From Eutreptiella sp. 'Long Island Sound 2002' (lineage: Eukaryota > Euglenozoa > Euglenophyceae > Eutreptiales > Eutreptiaceae), in assembly GCA_964036045.1 (NCBI GenBank), contig OZ038398.1, forward strand, positions 29,008,309 to 29,072,308: a stretch of 64,000 nt of DNA, written 5' to 3'. The position numbers were made by a program, and so were the translations under genes. This document shows, piece after piece, positions 1 through 14,918 of this stretch (position 1 is the stretch's first letter; every line of letters starts with the position of its first letter). The notes below the pieces were generated by a model, which saw only the letters and a list, made by a program, of their open reading frames with translations, was not told the DNA's origin and made no database searches.

Positions 1-599
1 CATCAATGGGGACACCCATGGGGACATCCATGGGGACATCCATGGGGACATCCATGGGGACATCCATGGGGACATCCATGGGGACATCCATGGGGACATC
101 CATGGGGACATCAATGGGGACATCCATGGGGACATCCGTGGGGACATCCATGGGGACATCCATGGGGACATCCATGGGGACATCCATGGGGACATCAATG
201 GGGACATCCATGGGGACATCCATGGGGACATCCGTGGGGACATCCATGGGGACATCCATGGGGACATCCATGGGGACATCAATGGGGACATCCATGGGGA
301 CATCCATGGGGACATCCATGGGGACATCCATGGAGACATCAATGGGGACATCAATGGGGACATCCATGGGGACATCCATGGGAACATCCATGGGGACATC
401 CATGGGGACATCAATGGGGACATCAATGGGGACACCCATGGGGACATCCATGGGGACATCCATGGGGACATCCATGGGGACATCCATGGGGACATCAATG
501 GGGACATCCATGGGGACATCAATGGGGACATCAATGGGGACATCCATGGGGACATCCATGGGGACATCCATGGGGACATCCATGGGGGCATCCATGGGG

Positions 600-3500
600 A
601 CATCCATGGGGACATCCATGCGGACATCCATGGGGACATCCATGGGGACATCAATGGGGACATCCATGCGGACATCCATGGGGGCATCCATGGGGACATC
701 AATGAAGACATCCATGGGAACATCCATGGGGACATCAATGGGGACATCAATGGGAACATCAATGGGGACATCCATGGGGACATCCATCGAGACATCCATG
801 GGGACATCAATGGGGACATCCATGGGGACATCCGTGGGGACATCCATGGGGACATCCATGGGGACATCCATGGGGACATCCATGGGGACATCAATGGGGA
901 CATCCATGGGGACGTCCATGGGGACATCCATGGGGACATCCATGGGGACATCCATGCGGACATCCATGGGGACATCCATGGGGACATCAATGGGGACATC
1001 CATGCGGACATCCATGGGGGCATCCATGGGGACATCAATGAAGACATCCATGGGAACATCCATGGGGACATCAATGGGGACATCCATGGGGACATCCATG
1101 GGGACATCAATGGGGACATCCATGGGGACATCCATGGGGACATCCATGGGGACATCAATGGGGAGATCCATGGGGACATCCATGGGGACATCCATGGGGA
1201 CATCCGTGGGGACATCCATGGGGACATCCATGGGGACATCAATGGGGACATCCATGGGGACATCCATGGGGACATCCATGGTAACATCCATGGGGACATG
1301 CATGGGGACATCAATGGGGACATCAATGGGGACATCCATGGGGACATCCATGGACACATCAATGGGGACTTCCATGGGGACATCCACGGGGACATCCATG
1401 GGGACATCAATGAGGACATCCATGGGGACATCAATGGGGACATCAATGGGGACATCAATGGGGACATCAATGGGGACATCCATGGGGACATCCATGGGGA
1501 CATCAATGGGGACATCAATGGGGACATCAATGGGGACATCAATGGGGACATCCATGGGGACATCCATGGGGACATCCATGGGGACATCCATGGGGACATC
1601 CATGGGGACATCCGTGGGGACATCCATGGGGACATCCATGGGGACATCTATGGGGCCATCCATGGGGACATCAATGGGGACATCCATGGGGACATCCATG
1701 GGGACATCCGTGGGGACATCCATGGGGACATCCATGGGGACATCCATGGGGACATCAATGGGGACATCCATGGGGACATCCGTGGGGACATCCATGGGGA
1801 CATCAATGGGGACATCAATGGGGACATCCATGGGGACATCCATGGGGACATCCATGGGGACATCCATGGGGACATCCATGTGTACATCCATGGGGACATC
1901 AATGGGGACATCCATGGGGACATCCATGTGTACATCCATGGGGACATCAATGGGGACATCCATGGGGACATCCATGGGGACTTCCATGGACACATCAATG
2001 GGGACTTCCATGGGGACATCCACGGGGACATCAATGGGGACATCCATGGGGACATCCATGGGGACATCCATGGGGACATCCATGGGGACATCCATGGGGA
2101 CATGCATGGGGACATCCATGGGGACATCAATGGGGACATCCATGGGGACATCCGTGGGGACATCCATGGGGACATCCATGGGGACATCCATGGGGACATC
2201 CATGGGGACATCAATGGGGACATCCATGGGGACATCCATGGGGACATCCGTGGGGACATCCATGGGGACATCCATGGGGACATCCATGGGGACATCAATG
2301 GGGACATCCATGGGGACATCCATGGGGACATCCATGGGGACATCCATGGGGACATCAATGGGGACATCCATGGGGACATCAATGGGGACATCAATGGGGA
2401 CATCCATGGGGACATCCATGGGGACATCCATGGGGACATCCATGGGGACATCAATGGGGACATCCATGGGGACATCCATGGGGGCATCCATGGGGACATC
2501 AATGAAGACATCCATGGGAACATCCATGGGGACATCAATGGGGACATCCATGCGGACATCCATGGGGACATCCATGGGGACATCCATGGGGACATCCATG
2601 GGGACATCAATGGGGACATCCATGGGGACATCAATGGGGACATCCATGGGGACATCCATGGGGACATCCATGGGGACATCCATGCGGACATCCATGGGGA
2701 CATCCATGGGGACATCAATGGGGACATCCATGCGGACATCCATGGGGGCATCCATGGGGACATCAATGAAGACATCCATGGGAACATCCATGGGGACATC
2801 AATGGGGACATCAATGGGAACATCAATGGGGACATCCATGGGGACATCCATCGAGACATCCATGGGGACATCAATGGGGACATCCATGGGGACATCCGTG
2901 GGGACATCCATGGGGACATCCATGGGGACATCCATGGGGACATCCATGGGGACATCAATGGGGACATCCATGGGGACGTCCATGGGGACATCCATGGGGA
3001 CATCCATGGGGACATCCATGCGGACATCCATGGGGACATCCATGGGGACATCAATGGGGACATCCATGCGGACATCCATGGGGGCATCCATGGGGACATC
3101 AATGAAGACATCCATGGGAACATCCATGGGGACATCAATGGGGACATCCATGGGGACATCCATGGGGACATCAATGGGGACATCCATGGGGACATCCATG
3201 GGGACATCCATGGGGACATCAATGGGGAGATCCATGGGGACATCCATGGGGACATCCATGGGGACATCCGTGGGGACATCCATGGGGACATCCATGGGGA
3301 CATCAATGGGGACATCCATGGGGACATCCATGGGGACATCCATGGTAACATCCATGGGGACATGCATGGGGACATCAATGGGGACATCAATGGGGACATC
3401 CATGGGGACATCCATGGACACATCAATGGGGACTTCCATGGGGACATCCACGGGGACATCCATGGGGACATCAATGAGGACATCCATGGGGACATCAATG

Positions 3501-4174
3501 GGGACATCAATGGGGACATCAATGGGGACATCAATGGGGACATCCATGGGGACATCCATGGGGACATCAATGGGGACATCAATGGGGACATCAATGGGGA
3601 CATCAATGGGGACATCCATGGGGACATCCATCGGGACATCCATGGGGACATCAATGGGGACATCCATGGGGACATCCGTGGGGACATCCATGGGGACATC
3701 CATGGGGACATCCATGGGGACATCCATGGGGACATCAATGGGGACATCCATGGGGACATCCATGGGGACATCCGTGGGGACATCCATGGGGACATCCATG
3801 GGGACATCCATGGGGACATCAATGGGGACATCCATGGGGACATCCGTGGGGACATCCATGGGGACATCAATGGGGACATCAATGGGGACATCCATGGGGA
3901 CATCCATGGGGACATCCATGGGGACATCCATGGGGACATCCATGTGTACATCCATGGGGACATCAATGGGGACATCCATGGGGACATCCATGTGTACATC
4001 CATGGGGACATCAATGGGGACATCCATGGGGACATCCATGGGGACTTCCATGGACACATCAATGGGGACTTCCATGGGGACATCCACGGGGACATCAATG
4101 GGGACATCCATGGGGACATCCATGGGGACATCCATGGGGACATCCATGGGGACATCCATGGGGACATGCATGGG
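600..4174 (+). repeat. Higher-order duplication, offset 2064 bp
   Basis: Roughly 600-2110 recurs at 2664-4174, shifted by exactly 2064 bp (172 units). Private variants match at the same offset: ATGCGG at 619/2683 and 667/2731, ATCGAGAC at 787/2851, ATGGTAAC at 1279/3343, ATGTGTAC at 1879/3943, CTTCCATGGACAC at 1981/4045 and CATGCATGG at 2101/4165. A few differences are also visible, such as CTATGGGGCC at about 1647 in the first copy and ATCGGGAC at about 3631 in the second. The two copies abut or nearly abut, so this looks like a large tandem duplication by unequal exchange followed by point change. Confidence 0.9.
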
Positions 4175-4968
4175 GACATCAATGGGGACATCAATGGGGA
4201 CATCCATGGGGACATCCATGGACACATCAATGGGGACTTCCATGGGGACATCCACGGGGACATCAATGGGGACATCCATGGGGACATCCATGGTGACATC
4301 CATGGGGACATGCATGGGGACATCCATGGGGACATCCATGGGGACATGCATGGGGACATCAATGGGGACATCAATGGGGACATCCATGGGGACATCCATG
4401 GGGACATCAATGGGGACATCAATGGGGACATCCATGGGGACATCCATGGGGACATCCATGGGGACATCCATGGGGACATCCATGGGGACATCCATGGGGA
4501 CATCCATGGGGACATCCATGGGGACATCCATGGGGACATCCATGGGGACATCCATGTGTACATCCATGGGGACATCAATGGGGACATCAATGGGGACATC
4601 CATGGGGACATCCATGGGGACTTCCATGGACACATCAATGGGGACTTCCATGGGGACATCCACGGGGACATCAATGGGGACATCCATGGGGACATCCATG
4701 GGGACATCCATGGGGACATCCATGGGGACATCCATGGGGACATGCATGGGGGCATCAATGGGGACATCAATGGGGACATCCATGGGGACATCCATGGACA
4801 CATCAATGGGGACTTCCATGGGGACATCCACGGGGACATCAATGGGGACATCCATGGGGACATCCATGGTGACATCCATGGGGACATGCATGGGGACATC
4901 CATGGGGACATCCATGGGGACATGCATGGGGACATCAATGGGGACATCAATGGGGACATCCATGGGGA
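3940..4968 (+). repeat. Nested duplication, offset 576 bp
   Basis: 4045-4392 recurs at 4621-4968 at an offset of 576 bp (48 units). Eight or more markers coincide, including CTTCCATGGACAC (4045/4621), CATGCATGG (4165/4741, 4309/4885, 4345/4921), TCCACGG (4252/4828) and ATGGTGAC (4291/4867). The upstream ATGTGTAC marker (3991/4555) sits at 564 bp, so one unit was gained or lost there. This block lies partly inside the second copy of the 2064-bp duplication, which means duplication occurred more than once. Confidence 0.88.
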
Positions 4969-6759
4969 CATGCATGGGGACATCAATGGGGACATCAATG
5001 GGGACATCCATGGGGACATCCATGGGGACTTCCATGGGGACATCCATGGGGACATCCATGGGGACATCAATGGGGACATCAATGGGGACATCCATGGGGA
5101 CATCCATGGGGACATCCATGGGGACATCCATGGGGACATCCATGGGGACATCCATGGGGACATCCATGGGGACATCCATGGGGACATCCATGGGGACATC
5201 CATGGGGACATCCATGGGGACATCAATGGGGACATCCATGGGGACATCCATGGGGACATCCATGGGGACATCAATGGGGACATCCATGGGGACATCCATG
5301 GGGACATCAATGGGGACATCCATGGGGACATCCATGGGGACAACCATGGGGACATCCATGGGGACATCCATGGGGACTTCCATGGGGACATCCATGGGGA
5401 CATCCATGGGGACATCCATGGGGACATCCATGGGGACATCCATGGGGACATCCATGGGGACATCCATGGGGACATCCATGGGGACATCCATGGGGACATC
5501 CATGGGGACATCCATGGGGACATCCATGGGGACATCAATGGGGACATCAATGGGGACATCCATGGGGACATCAATGGGGACATCCATGGGGACATCAATG
5601 GGGACATCAATGGGGACATCCATGGGGACATCAATGGGGACATCCATGGGGACATCAATGGGGACATCCATGGGGACATCCATGGGGACATCCATGGGGA
5701 CATCCATGGGGACATCCATGGGGACATCCATGGGGACATCCATGGGGACATCCATGGGGACATCCATGGGGACATCAATGGGGACATCCATGGGGACATC
5801 AATGGGGACATCCATGGGGACATCCATGGGGACATCAATGGGGACATCCATGGGGACATCAATGGGGACATCAATGGGGACATCCATGGGGACATCCATG
5901 GGGACATCCATGGGGACATCAATGGGGACATCCATGGGGACATCAATGGGGACATCCATGGGGACATCCATGGGGACATCCATGGGGACATCCATGGGGA
6001 CATCCATGGGGACATCCATGGGGACATCCATGGGGACATCCATGGGGACATCTATGGGGACATCCATGGGGACATCCATGGGGATATCCATGGGGACATC
6101 AATGGGGACATCAATGGGGACATCCATGGGGACATCAATGGGGACATCAATGGGGACATCCATGGGGACATCCATGGGGACATCCATGGGGACATCCATG
6201 GGGACATCTATGGGGACATCCATGGGGACATCCATGGGGACATCCATGGGGACATCCATGGGGACATCCATGGGGACATCAATGGGGACATCAATGGGGA
6301 CATCCATGGGGACATCCATGGGGACATCCATGGGGACATCCATGGGGACATCAATGGGGACATCCATGGGGACATCCATGGGGACATCCATGGGGACATC
6401 CATGGGGACATCCATGGGGACATCCATGGGGACATCCATGGGGACATCCATGGGGACATCAATGGGGACATCCATGGGGACATCCATGGGGACATCAATG
6501 GGGACATCCATGGGGACATCCATGGGGACATCCATGGGGACATCCATGGGGACATCCATGGGGACATCCATGGGGACATCCATGGGGACATCCATGGGGA
6601 CATCCATGGGGACATCCATGGGGACATCCATGGAAACATCCATGGGGACATCAATGGGGACATCCATGGGGACATCCATGGGGACATCAATGGGGACATC
6701 AATGGGGACATCCATGGGGACATCCATGGGGACATCAATGGGGACATCCATGGGGACAT

Positions 6760-9570
6760 CCATGGACACATCAATGGGGACATCCATGGGGACATCCATG
6801 GGGACATCCATGCGGACATCAATGGGGACATCCATGGGGACATCCATGGGGACATCCATGGGGACATCAATGGGGACATCCATGGGGACATCCATGGGGA
6901 CATCCATGGGGACATCCATGGGGACATCCATGGGGACATCCGTGGGGACATCCATGGGGACATCCATGGGGACATCCATGGGGACATCCATGGGGACATC
7001 AATGGGGACATCCATGGGGACATCAATGGGGACATCCATGGGGACATCCATGGGGACATCCATGGGGACATCCATGGGGACATCCATGGGGACATCCATG
7101 GGGACATCCATGGGGACATCCATGGGGACATCCATGGGGACATCCATGGGGACATCAATGGGGACATCAATGGGGACATCCATGGGGACATCAATGGACA
7201 CATCAATGGGGACATCCATGGGGACATCCATGGGGACATCAATGGGGACATCAATGGGGACATCCATGGGGACATCCATGGGGACATCAATGGGGACATC
7301 CATGGGGACATCCATGGGGACATCCATGGGGACATCCATGGGGACATCCATGGGGACATCCGTGGGGACATCAATGGGGACATCCATGGGGACATCCATG
7401 GGGACATCCATGGGGACATCCATGGGGACATCCATGGGGACATCCATGGGGACATCCATGGGGACATCCATGGGAACATCAATGGGGACATCCATGGGGA
7501 CATCCATGGGGACATCCATGGGGACATCCATGGGGACATCCATGGGGAGATCCATGGGGACATCCATGGGGACATCCATGGGGACATCCATGGGGACATC
7601 CATGGGGACATCCGTGGGGACATCAATGGGGACATCCATGGGGACATCAATGGGGACATCCATGGGGACATCCATGGGGACATCCATGGGGACATCCATG
7701 GGGACATGCATGGGGACATCCATGGGGACATCCATGGGGACATCCATGGGGACATCCATGGGGACATCCATGGGGACATCCATGGGGACATCAATGGGGA
7801 CATCCATGGGGACATCCATGGGGACATCCATGGGGACATCCATGGGGACATCCATGGGGACATCCATGGGGACATCCATGGGGACATCCATGGGGACATC
7901 AATGGGGACATCCATGGGGACATCAATGGGGACATCCATGGGGACATCCATGGGGACATCCATGGGGACATCCATGGGGACATCCATGGGGACATCCATG
8001 GGGACATCCATGGGGACATCCATGGGGACATCCATGGGGACATCCATGGGGACATCCATGGGGACATCCATGGGGACATCAATGGGGACATCCATGGGGA
8101 CATCCATGGGGACATCAATGGGGACATCAATGGGGACATCCATGGGGACATCCATGGGGACATCAATGGGGACATCCATGGGGACATCCATGGACACATC
8201 AATGGGGACATCCATGGGGACATCCATGGGGACATCCATGCGGACATCAATGGGGACATCCATGGGGACATCCATGGGGACATCCATGGGGACATCAATG
8301 GGGACATCCATGGGGACATCCATGGGGACATCCATGGGGACATCCATGGGGACATCCATGGGGACATCCGTGGGGACATCCATGGGGACATCCATGGGGA
8401 CATCCATGGGGACATCCATGGGGACATCAATGGGGACATCAATGGGGACATCAATGGGGACATCCATGGGGACATCCATGGGGACATCCATGGGGACATC
8501 CATGGGGACATCCATGGGGACATGCATGGGGACATCCATGGGGACATCCATGGGGACATCCATGGGGACATCCATGGGGACATCAATGGGGACATCAATG
8601 GGGACATCCATGGGGACATCAATGGACACATCAATGGGGACATCCATGGGGACATCCATGGGGACATCAATGGGGACATCAATGGGGACATCCATGGGGA
8701 CATCCATGGAAACATCAATGGGGACATCCATGGGGACATCCATGGGGACATCCATGGGGACATCCATGGGGACATCCATGGGGACATCCGTGGGGACATC
8801 AATGGGGACATCCATGGGGACATCCATGGGGACATCCATGGGGACATCCATGGGGACATCCATGGGGACATCCATGGGGACATCCATGGGAACATCAATG
8901 GGGACATCCATGGGGACATCCATGGGGACATCCATGGGGACATCCATGGGGACATCCATGGGGAGATCCATGGGGACATCCATGGGGACATCCATGGGGA
9001 CATCCATGGGGACATCCATGGGGACATCCATGGGGACATCAATGGGGACATCCATGGGGACATCAATGGGGACATCCATGGGGACATCCATGGGGACATC
9101 CATGGGGACATCCATGGGGACATCCATGGGGACATGCATGGGGACATCCATGGGGACATCCATGGGGACATCCATGGGGACATCCATGGGGACATCAATG
9201 GGGACATCAATGGGGACATCCATGGGGACATCAATGGACACATCAATGGGGACATCCATGGGGACATCCATGGGGACATCAATGGGGACATCAATGGGGA
9301 CATCCATGGGGACATCCATGGGGACATCCATGGGGACATCCATGGGGACATCCATGGGGACATCCATGGGGACATCCATGGGGACATCCATGGGGACATC
9401 CATGGGGACATCCATGGGGACATCCATGGGGACATCCATGGGAACATCAATGGGGACATCCATGGGGACATCAATGGGGACATCCATGGGGACATCAATG
9501 GGGACATCCATGGGGACATCCATGGGGACATCCATGGGGACATCCATGGGGACATCCATGGGGACATGCA
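6760..9570 (+). repeat. Higher-order duplication, offset 1416-1428 bp
   Basis: 6760-7720 recurs at about 8188-9148. Markers at 1428 bp are CATGGACAC (6761/8189), ATGCGG (6810/8238), CCGTGG (6940/8368), AATGGACAC (7194/8622) and ACATGCATGG (7704/9132). The CATGGGAACATC and GGGGAGATCC markers in the middle sit at 1416 bp, so the copies differ by one inserted or lost unit that was later compensated. A third, partial version of the pattern (AATGGACAC at about 9234, then GGAACATCAA and CATGCATGG) follows to about 9570. Confidence 0.85.
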
Positions 9571-12500
9571 TGGGGACATCAATGGGGACATCCATGGGGA
9601 CATCCATGGGGACATCCATGGGGACATCCATGGGGACATCAATGGGGACATCAATGGGGACATCCATGGGGACATCAATGGGGACATCAATGGGGACATC
9701 CATGGGGACATCAATGGGGACATCAATGGGGACATCCATGGGGACATCCATGGGGACATCAATGGGGACTTCCATGGGGACATCCATGGGGACTTCCATG
9801 GGGACATCCATGGGGACATCCATGGGGACATCCATGGGGACATCCATGGGGACATCAATGGGGACATCCATGGGGACATCAATGGGGACATCAATGGGGA
9901 CATCCATGGGGACATCCATGGGGACATCAATGGGGACATCCATGGGGACATCCATGGGGACATCCATGGGGACATCCATGGGGACATCCATGGGGACATC
10001 AATGGGGACATCCATGGGGACATCAATGGGGACATCAATGGGGACATCAATGGGGACATCCATGGGGACATCCATGGGGACATCCATGGGGACATCAATG
10101 GGGACTTCCATGGGGACATCCATGGGGACATCCATGGGGACATCCGTGGGGACATCAATGGGGACATCCATGGGGACATCCATGGAGACATCCATGGGGA
10201 CATCAATGGGGACATCCATGGGGACATCCATGGGGACATCCATGGGGACATCCATGGGAACATCAATGGGGCCATCCATGGGGACATCCATGGGGACATC
10301 CATGGGGACATCCATGGGGACATCCATGGGGACATCCATGGGGACATCTATGGGGTCATCCATGGGGACATCCATGGGGACATCCATGGGGACATCCATG
10401 GGGACATCCATGGGGACATCCATGGGGACATCCATGGGGACATCCATGCGGACATCCATGGGGACATCCATGGGGACATCCATGGGGACATCCATGGGGA
10501 CATCCATGGGGACATCAATGGGGACATCCATGGGGACATCCATGGGAACATCAATGGGGACATCAATGGGGACATCCATGGGGACATCCATGGGGACATC
10601 CATGGGGACATCCATGGGGACATCAATGGGGACATCCATGGGGACATCAATGGGGACATCAATGGGGACATCCATGGGGACATCCATGGGGACATCAATG
10701 GGGACATCCATGGGGACATCCATGGGGACATCCATGGGGACATCCATGGGGACATCAATGGGGACATCCATGGGGACATCCATGGGGACATCCATGGACA
10801 CATCAATGGGGACATCCATGGGGACATCCATGGGGACATCCATGGGGACATCCATGGGGACTTCCATGGGGACATCAATGGGGACATCCATGGGGACATC
10901 CATGGGGACATCCATGGGGACATCAATGGGGACATCCATGGGGACATCCATGGGGACATCCATGGGGACATCCATGGGGACATCCATGGGGACATCCATG
11001 GGGACATCAATGGGGACATCAATGGGGACATCCATGGGGACATCCATGGGGACATCCATGGGGACATCAATGGGGACATCCATGGGGACATCCATGGGGA
11101 CATCCATGGACACATCAATGGGGACATCCATGGGGACATCAATGGGGACATCCATGGGGACATCTATGGGCACATCCATGGGGACATCAATGGGGACATC
11201 AATGGGGACATCCATGGGGACATCCATGGGGACATCCATGGGGACATCCATGGGGACATCCATGGGGACATCCATGGGGACATCAATGGGCACATCCATG
11301 GGGACATCAATGGGGACATCCATGGGGACATCAATGGGGACATCCATGGGGACATCGATGGGGACATCAATGGGGACATCCATGGGGACATCCATGGGGA
11401 CATCCATGGGGACATCCATGGGGACATCCATGGGGACATCCATGGGGACATCAATGGGGACATCAATGGGGACATAGATGGGGACATCAATGGGGACATC
11501 CATGGGGACATCCATGGGGACATCCATGGGGACATCCATGGGGACATCAATGGGGACATCCATGGGGACATCAATGGGGACATCCATGGGGACATCAATG
11601 GGGACATCCATGGGGACATCCATGGGGACATCAATGGGGACATCCATGGGGACATCAATGGGGACATCCATGGGGACATCAATGGGGACATCCGTGGGGA
11701 CATCAATGGGGACATCCATGGGGACATTCATGGGGACATCCATGGGGACATCCATGGGGACATCCATGGGGACATCCATGGGGACATCCATGGGGACATC
11801 CATGGGGACATCCATGGGGACATCAATGGGGACATCAATGGGGACATCCGTGGGGACATCAATGGGGACATCCATGGGGACATCAATGGGGACATCCATG
11901 GGGACATCCATGGGGACATCCATGGGGACATCCATGGGGACATCCATGGGGACATCCATGGGGACATCCATGGGGACATCAATGGGGACATCCATGGGGA
12001 CATCAATGGGGACATCCATGGGGACATCAATGGGGACATCCGTGGGGACATCCATGGGGACATCCATGGGGACATCCATGGGGACATCCATGGGGACATC
12101 AATGGGGACATCCATGGGGACATCAATGGGGACATCCATGGGGACATCCATGGGGACATCCATGGGGACATCCATGGGGACATCCATGGGGACATCCATG
12201 GGGACATCCATGGGGACATCCATGGGGACATCCATGGGGACATCCATGGGGACATCCATGGGGACATCCATGGGGACATCAATGGGGACATCAATGGGGA
12301 CATCAATGGGGACATCAATGGGGACATCCATGGGGACTTCCATGGGGACATCAATGGGGACATCCATGGGGACATCCATGGGGACACCAATGGGGACATC
12401 AATGGGGACATCCATGGGGACATCAATGGGGACATCCATGGGGACATCCGTGGGGACATCCATGGGGACATCCATGGGGACATCAATGGGGACATCCATG

Positions 12501-12871
12501 GGGACATCCATGGGGACATCAATGGGGACATCAATGGGGACATCAATGGGGACATCAATGGGGACATCAATGGGGACATCCATGGGGACATCCGTGGGGA
12601 CATCCATGGGGACATCCATGGGGACATCAATGGGGACATCCATGGGGACATCCATGGGGACATCCGTGGGGACATCCATGGGGACATCAATGGGGACATC
12701 AATGGGGACATCCATGGGGACATCCATGGGGACATCAATGGGGACATCCATGGGGACATCCATGGGGACATCAATGGGGACATCCATGGGGACATCCATG
12801 GGGACATCAATGGGGACATCCATGGGGACATCAATGGGGACATCAATGGGGACATCCATGGGGACATCCAT

Positions 12872-13071
12872 NNNNNNNNNNNNNNNNNNNNNNNNNNNNN
12901 NNNNNNNNNNNNNNNNNNNNNNNNNNNNNNNNNNNNNNNNNNNNNNNNNNNNNNNNNNNNNNNNNNNNNNNNNNNNNNNNNNNNNNNNNNNNNNNNNNNN
13001 NNNNNNNNNNNNNNNNNNNNNNNNNNNNNNNNNNNNNNNNNNNNNNNNNNNNNNNNNNNNNNNNNNNNNNN
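12872..13071. other. Assembly gap (200 N)
   Basis: Exactly 200 undetermined bases lie inside the satellite. A round 200-N block is a common placeholder used by scaffolding software, so the real size of missing sequence is unknown. The sequence on the right edge repeats sequence found 1.74 kb left of the gap, which suggests the two contig ends overlap or that the gap is spurious. Confidence 0.99.
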
Positions 13072-13302
13072 TGGGGACATCAATGGGGAACATCCATGGG
13101 GACATCTATGGGCACATCCATGGGGACATCAATGGGGACATCAATGGGGACATCCATGGGGACATCCATGGGGACATCCATGGGGACATCCATGGGGACA
13201 TCCATGGGGACATCCATGGGGACATCAATGGGCACATCCATGGGGACATCAATGGGGACATCCATGGGGACATCAATGGGGACATCCATGGGGACATCGA
13301 TG
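13072..13302 (+). repeat. Duplicate of 11131-11360 at gap edge
   Basis: 13072-13089 equals 11131-11148, and 13091-13302 equals 11149-11360 at a constant offset of 1942 bp; the only difference is one extra A at about 13090. The match includes three rare markers in the same order: CTATGGGCAC (13107/11165), CAATGGGCAC (13227/11285) and ATCGATGG (13296/11354). Immediately after 13302 the right copy breaks into small indels while the left copy stays in perfect phase. I read this as the same locus assembled twice, once well and once badly; a genuine young duplication is the alternative. Confidence 0.9.
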
Positions 13303-14898
13303 GCATCAATGGACATCAATGGGGACAGGCATCCATGGGGACATCCATGGGGACATCCATGGGGACATCCATGGGGACATCCATGGGGACATCCATGGGA
13401 ATGGGGACACCAATGGGGACATCCATGGGGACATCAATGGGGACATCCATGGGGACATCAATGGGGACATCCATGGGGACATCAATGGGACATCCATGGG
13501 GACATCCATGGGGACATCAATGGGGACATCCATGGGGACATCCATGGGGACATCCATGGGGACATCAATGGGGACATCCATGGGGACATCCATGGGGACA
13601 TCAATGGGGACATCCATGGGGACATCAATGGGGACATCCATGGGGACATCCATGGGGACATCCATGGGGACATCCATGGACATCCGGACATCCATGGGGA
13701 CATCCATGGGGACATCCATGGGGACATCAATGGGGACATCCATGGGGACATCAATGGGGACATCCAGTGGGGACATCCATGGGGACATCCATGGGGACAT
13801 CCATGGGGACATCCATGGGGACATCAATGGGGACATCCATGGGGACATCCATGGGGACATCCATGGGGACATCCATGGGGACATCCATGGGGACATCCAT
13901 GGGGACATCCATGGGGACATCAATGGGGACATCCATGGGGACATCCATGGGGACATCCATGGGGACATCCATGGGGACATCCATGGGGACATCCATGGGG
14001 ACATCAATGGGGACATCAATGGGGACATCAATGGGGACATCAATGGGGACATCCATGGGGACTTCCATGGGGACATCCAATGGGGACATCCATGGGGACA
14101 TCCATGGGGACATCCATGGGGACCATCCAATGGGGACATCCATGGGGACATCCATGGGGACATCCATGGGGACATCCATGGGGACATCCATGGGGACATC
14201 CATGGGGACATCAATGGGGACATCAATGGACATCCATGATCCGTGGGGACATCCATGGGGACATCAATGGGGACATCAATGGGGACATCAATGGGGACAT
14301 CCAATGGGGACATCAATGGGGACATCCATGGGGACATCCAGTGGGGACATCCATGGGGACATCCATGGGGACATCCATGGGGACATCCATGGGGACATCC
14401 ATGGGGACATCCAGTGGGGACATCCATGGGGACATCAATGGGACATCAATGGGGACATCCATGGGGACATCCATGGGGACATCAATGGGGACATCCATGG
14501 GGACATCCATGGGACATCATGGGGACATCCATGGGGACATCCATGGGGACATCAATGGGGACATCCATGGGGACATCCATGGGGACATCAATGGGGACAT
14601 CATGGGGACATCCATGGGGACATCCATGGGGACATCCATGGGGACATCCATGGGGGACATCAATGGGACATCCATGGGGACATCCATGGGGACATCAATG
14701 GGGACATCAATGGGGACTCAATGGGGACATCCATGGGGACATCCATGGGGACATCCATGGGGACATCAATGGGGACATCCATGGGGACATCCATGGGGAC
14801 ATCCATGGGACATGGGACATCCATGGGGACATCAATGGGGACATCAATGGGGACATCAATGGGGACATCAATGGGGACATCCATGGGGCCATCAATGG
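13072..14898 (+). repeat. 12-bp satellite with dense small indels
   Basis: This stretch has the same unit and orientation as the rest of the array but loses phase at roughly twenty or more places in 1.8 kb. Examples are ATCGATGGCATC at 13296, GGGACAGGCATCC near 13322, GGGAATGGGGACACC near 13398, GGACATCCGGACATCC near 13678, CATCCAGTGG (about 13761, 14336, 14408), CATCCAATGG (about 14076, 14298), ATGATCCGTGG near 14236, CATCATGGGG (about 14514, 14597) and GGGGACTCAATGG near 14712. By contrast, the 48 kb right of the island has only four net 1-base shifts. Most errors are single-base additions or losses, including changes in the G run, which fits uncorrected long-read error at a contig end. A natural degenerate array edge next to the island is possible but less likely. 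Confidence 0.9.
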
Positions 14899-14913
14899 AG
14901 TGCTGTCGGAAAT
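14896..14913 (+). repeat. Left imperfect inverted end of island
   Basis: The left edge TGGAGTGCTGTCGGAAAT pairs with the reverse complement of 15541-15557. Ten of the first thirteen positions match, then AAAT matches after one extra G. The satellite-like first bases mean the exact edge is uncertain. It is followed at 14920-14931 by TACGACGCGTCG, which is also present inverted near the right end. Confidence 0.55.
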
Positions 14914-14918
14914 GCATT

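Larger units (their letters stand above)
1..12871 (+). repeat. 12-bp satellite array, left domain
   Basis: About 1,072 head-to-tail copies of CATCCATGGGGA, alternating irregularly with CATCAATGGGGA. Every unit starts at a position congruent to 1 modulo 12 up to the gap, so change here has been by substitution or by gain and loss of whole units. Minor variants include CATCCGTGG, CATGCATGG, ATGGACACATC, ATGTGTACATC, ACTTCCATGG, CATGGGGGC and CAATGAAGAC. ATGGACACATC and ATGTGTACATC are seen only in this domain. The plus strand carries a GGGG run in nearly every unit; CCATGG (an NcoI site) is present in each CCA-type unit. Forward frames read MGTS, H/NGDI and WGHP/Q without stops for kilobases, as expected for a stop-free unit divisible by three. 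No promoter, splice or start context suggests a gene. The array continues off the left edge of the window. Confidence 0.99.

Noticed and set aside
6-11477. 3,823-codon forward open frame of MGTS repeats
   Set aside because: It follows from a stop-free 12-base unit. The other forward frames and two reverse frames are equally open, there is no non-repeat sequence at either end, and it stops only at a chance TAG.
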